DNA of 64,000 nucleotides from Symsagittifera roscoffensis (lineage: Eukaryota > Xenacoelomorpha > Acoela > Convolutidae). The notes under the pieces were generated by a model. The model was given only the letters and a program-made list of their open reading frames with translations, had not been told where the DNA came from and did no database searches. This document shows, piece after piece, positions 62,059 to 64,000 of the stretch. The stretch is taken from contig NC_087067.1 of assembly GCF_963678635.1 (NCBI RefSeq), positions 58,489,487-58,553,486 on the forward strand. Direction: 5' to 3'. The translations under genes were made by a program, and so were the position numbers. Numbering within the stretch: position 1 is the stretch's first letter; the number at the start of each line of letters is the position of its first letter.

Positions 62059-63458
62059 GGGTGTCAGAGGGCTGGCTCAAGAGGCACAGCCCTCTGACCT
62101 GTACCCATAAGCCAGAAAATCTGACACATGGGTACAAAAAAAATCATCAAAAAACGGCAAAAAACAGTTTTCTTTGTTTAAAAAATTCAACCAGGACGTA
62201 GAAAAGAGCTGATCTTATTAATAAACAGTGTCGTGGAGGGTATTTTGATCTATCATTTAAGACTTAAAGAGATTTTTTTTTTTTTGAAAATAAAGTTTCA
62301 AAAAATTACAAGTGTTAACTTTGTAGGTTCAGACCCCAGGTTACTGGAAATAGGCGCAAAATGACGCACACATTAAGCACTTAAACTGACGATCAAAAAA
62401 AATAAAGGGTGTCAGAGGGCTGGCTCAAGAGGCACAGCCCTCTGACCTGTACCCATATGCCAGAAAATCTGACACATGGGTACAAAAAAAATCATCAAAA
62501 AACAGCAAAAAACAGTTTTTTTTTGTTTAAAAAATTCAACCAGGACGTAGAAAAGAGCTGATCTTTTTAATAAACAGTGTCTTGGAGGATATTTTGATCT
62601 ATCATTTAAGACTTAAAGAGAACTGTTTTTTTTTTTTGAAAAAAAAGTTTCAAAAAATTACAAGTGTTAACTTTGTAGGATCAGACCCCAGGTTACTGGA
62701 AATAGGCGCAAAATGACGCACACATTGAGCACTTAAACTGAAGTTCAAAAAAAATAAAGGGTGTCAGAGGGCTGGCTCAAGAGGCACAGCCCTCTGACCT
62801 GTACCCATAAGCCAGAAAATCTGACACATGGGTACAAAAAAAAATCATCAAAAAACAGCAAAAAACAGTTTTCTTTGTTTAAAAAATTCAACCAGGACGT
62901 AGAAAAGAGCTGATCTTATTAATAAACAGTGTCGTGGAGGATATTTTGATCTATCATTTAAGACTTAAAGAGATTTTTTTTTTTTGAAAATAAAGTTTCA
63001 AAAAATTACAAGTGTTAACTTTGTAGGTTCAGACCCCAGGTTACTGGAAATAGGCGCAAAATGACGCACACATTAAGCACTTAAACTGACGATCAAAAAA
63101 AATAAAGGGTGTCAGAGGGCTGGCTCAAGAGGTACAGCCCTCTGACCTGTACCCATATGCCAGAAAATCTGACACATGGGTACAAAAAAAATCATCAAAA
63201 TACAGCAAAAAACAGTTTTTTTTTGTTTAAAAAATTCAACCAGGACGTAGAAAAGAGCTGATATTTTTAATAAACAGTGTCTTGGAGGATATTTTGATCT
63301 ATCATTTAAGACTTAAAGAGAATTGTTTTTTTTTTTTGAAAAAAAAGTTTCAAAAAATTACAAGTGTTAACTTTGTAGGATCAGACCCCAGGTTACTGGA
63401 AATAGGCGCAAAATGACGCACACATTGAGCACTTAAACTGAAGTTCAAAAAAAATAAA
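62059..63458 (+). repeat. Satellite A dimeric higher-order repeat (700 bp)
   Basis: Monomers at 62059 and 62407 are repeated at 62759 and 63107, and the first type again at 63459. Marks are ACCCATAAGCCAG with GAAAATAAAGTTTC in the first, and GTAGGATCAGACC in the second. All shifts are 700 bp. Confidence 0.9.
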
Positions 63459-64000
63459 GGGTGTCAGAGGGCTGGCTCAAGAGGCACAGCCCTCTGACCT
63501 GTACCCATAAGCCAGAAAATCTGACACATGGGTACAAAAAAAATCATCAAAAAACAGCAAAAAACAGTTTTCTTTGTTTAAAAAATTCAACCAGGACGTA
63601 GAAAAGAGCTGATCTTATTAATAAACAGTGTCGTGGAGGATTTTTTGATCTATCATTTAAGACTTAAAGAGATTTTTTTTGTTTTTTTTTTGAAAAAAAA
63701 AGTTTCAAAAAATTACAAGTGTTAACTTTGTAGGTTCAGACCCCAGATTACTGGAAATAGGCGCAAAATGACGCACACATTGAGCACTTGAACTGAACGT
63801 CAAAAAAAAAATAAAGGGTGTCAGAGGGCTGGCTCAAGAGGCTCAGCCCTCTGACCTGTACCCATATGCCAGAAAATCTGACACATGGTTACAAAAAAAC
63901 ATTATCAAAAAACAGCAAAAAACAGTTTTTTGTTTGAAAAATTCAACCAGGAGGTAGAAAAGAGCTGATCTTATTAATTAACACTGTCGTGGAGGATATT

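Larger units (their letters stand above)
50716..64000 (+). repeat. Satellite A, right block (37 complete monomers plus partial ends)
   Basis: The array resumes inside a monomer at the poly-T tract (about 50716) and continues to the end of the window in the same orientation as the left block. Complete monomers start at 50854, 51211, 51566, 51911, 52266, 52610 and onward to 63459; the one at 63816 is cut by the window end. Both inverted repeats are kept. Many monomers differ from the left block by AAAAAAGTTTGTTTATTTAAA with CAATCAGGAAGTAG in place of the usual sequence, which marks a right-block subfamily. The first partial monomer is the most diverged. No gene is present. Confidence 0.97.

Noticed and set aside
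1-64000. Hammerhead ribozyme core, known from some satellite DNAs
   Set aside because: Sites such as CTGATGTG (satellite C) and CTGATAGA (satellite B) lack the required CTGANGA core. No GAAA plus cleavage-site arrangement was found on either strand.

Overview
This window is eukaryotic satellite-rich DNA of very high AT content, and I find no convincing protein or RNA gene in it. It is almost entirely tandem repeats arranged in nested tiers, as in pericentromeric, subtelomeric or other heterochromatic blocks. The organism cannot be named from the sequence. Nothing looks bacterial: there are no operons and no ribosome-binding-site/ORF pairs. The longest open frame (231 codons, 8128-8823 minus) simply reads through two satellite monomers. 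Open frames throughout are short, overlap in antisense pairs, recur at the repeat period and break where homopolymer length changes.

Layout. (1) 1-14469: satellite A, 41 complete head-to-tail monomers of about 342-358 bp plus a truncated one, with 2-mer and 3-mer higher-order repeats (HORs). (2) 14470-35928: satellite B, 29 complete monomers of 716-724 bp plus a truncated one. Each B monomer is itself a dimer of two diverged halves of about 360 bp. Ten consecutive monomers (7198 bp) are duplicated as one block, 16839-24036 then 24037-31234. (3) 35929-36186: a short tract with a CAA/CAG microsatellite. (4) 36187-about 37422: satellite C, 3.5 copies of about 350 bp. (5) 37423-38362: AT-rich sequence with no repeat or gene recognised. 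(6) 38363-50715: a complex mosaic. It holds four D segments followed by arrays or single copies of a ~187-bp repeat (E), a pair of 231-bp repeats (F), and a tandem duplication of about 4.8 kb (39926-44730 and 44731-49535). Each 4.8-kb copy carries a 50-bp inverted repeat pair and a cluster of a 14-bp motif, GGTCACATTTTGAC. (7) 50716-64000: satellite A again, same orientation, 37 complete monomers plus partial ends, with 2-mer and 5-mer HORs.

The most informative signals are structural. Nearly every A monomer keeps two adjacent perfect inverted repeats (12-bp arms, then 9-bp arms). B shows a dimeric origin followed by a recent ten-monomer duplication. The mosaic shows a recent 4.8-kb duplication on top of an older, decayed one. 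The two A blocks share privately marked monomers 45 kb apart, which suggests they were once one array, later split by the B/C/mosaic material or by rearrangement. No transposase, reverse transcriptase, centromere-protein box match or ribozyme core was recognised. All identity statements come from reading by eye. Offsets come from matching anchor positions and are exact where given as single numbers.
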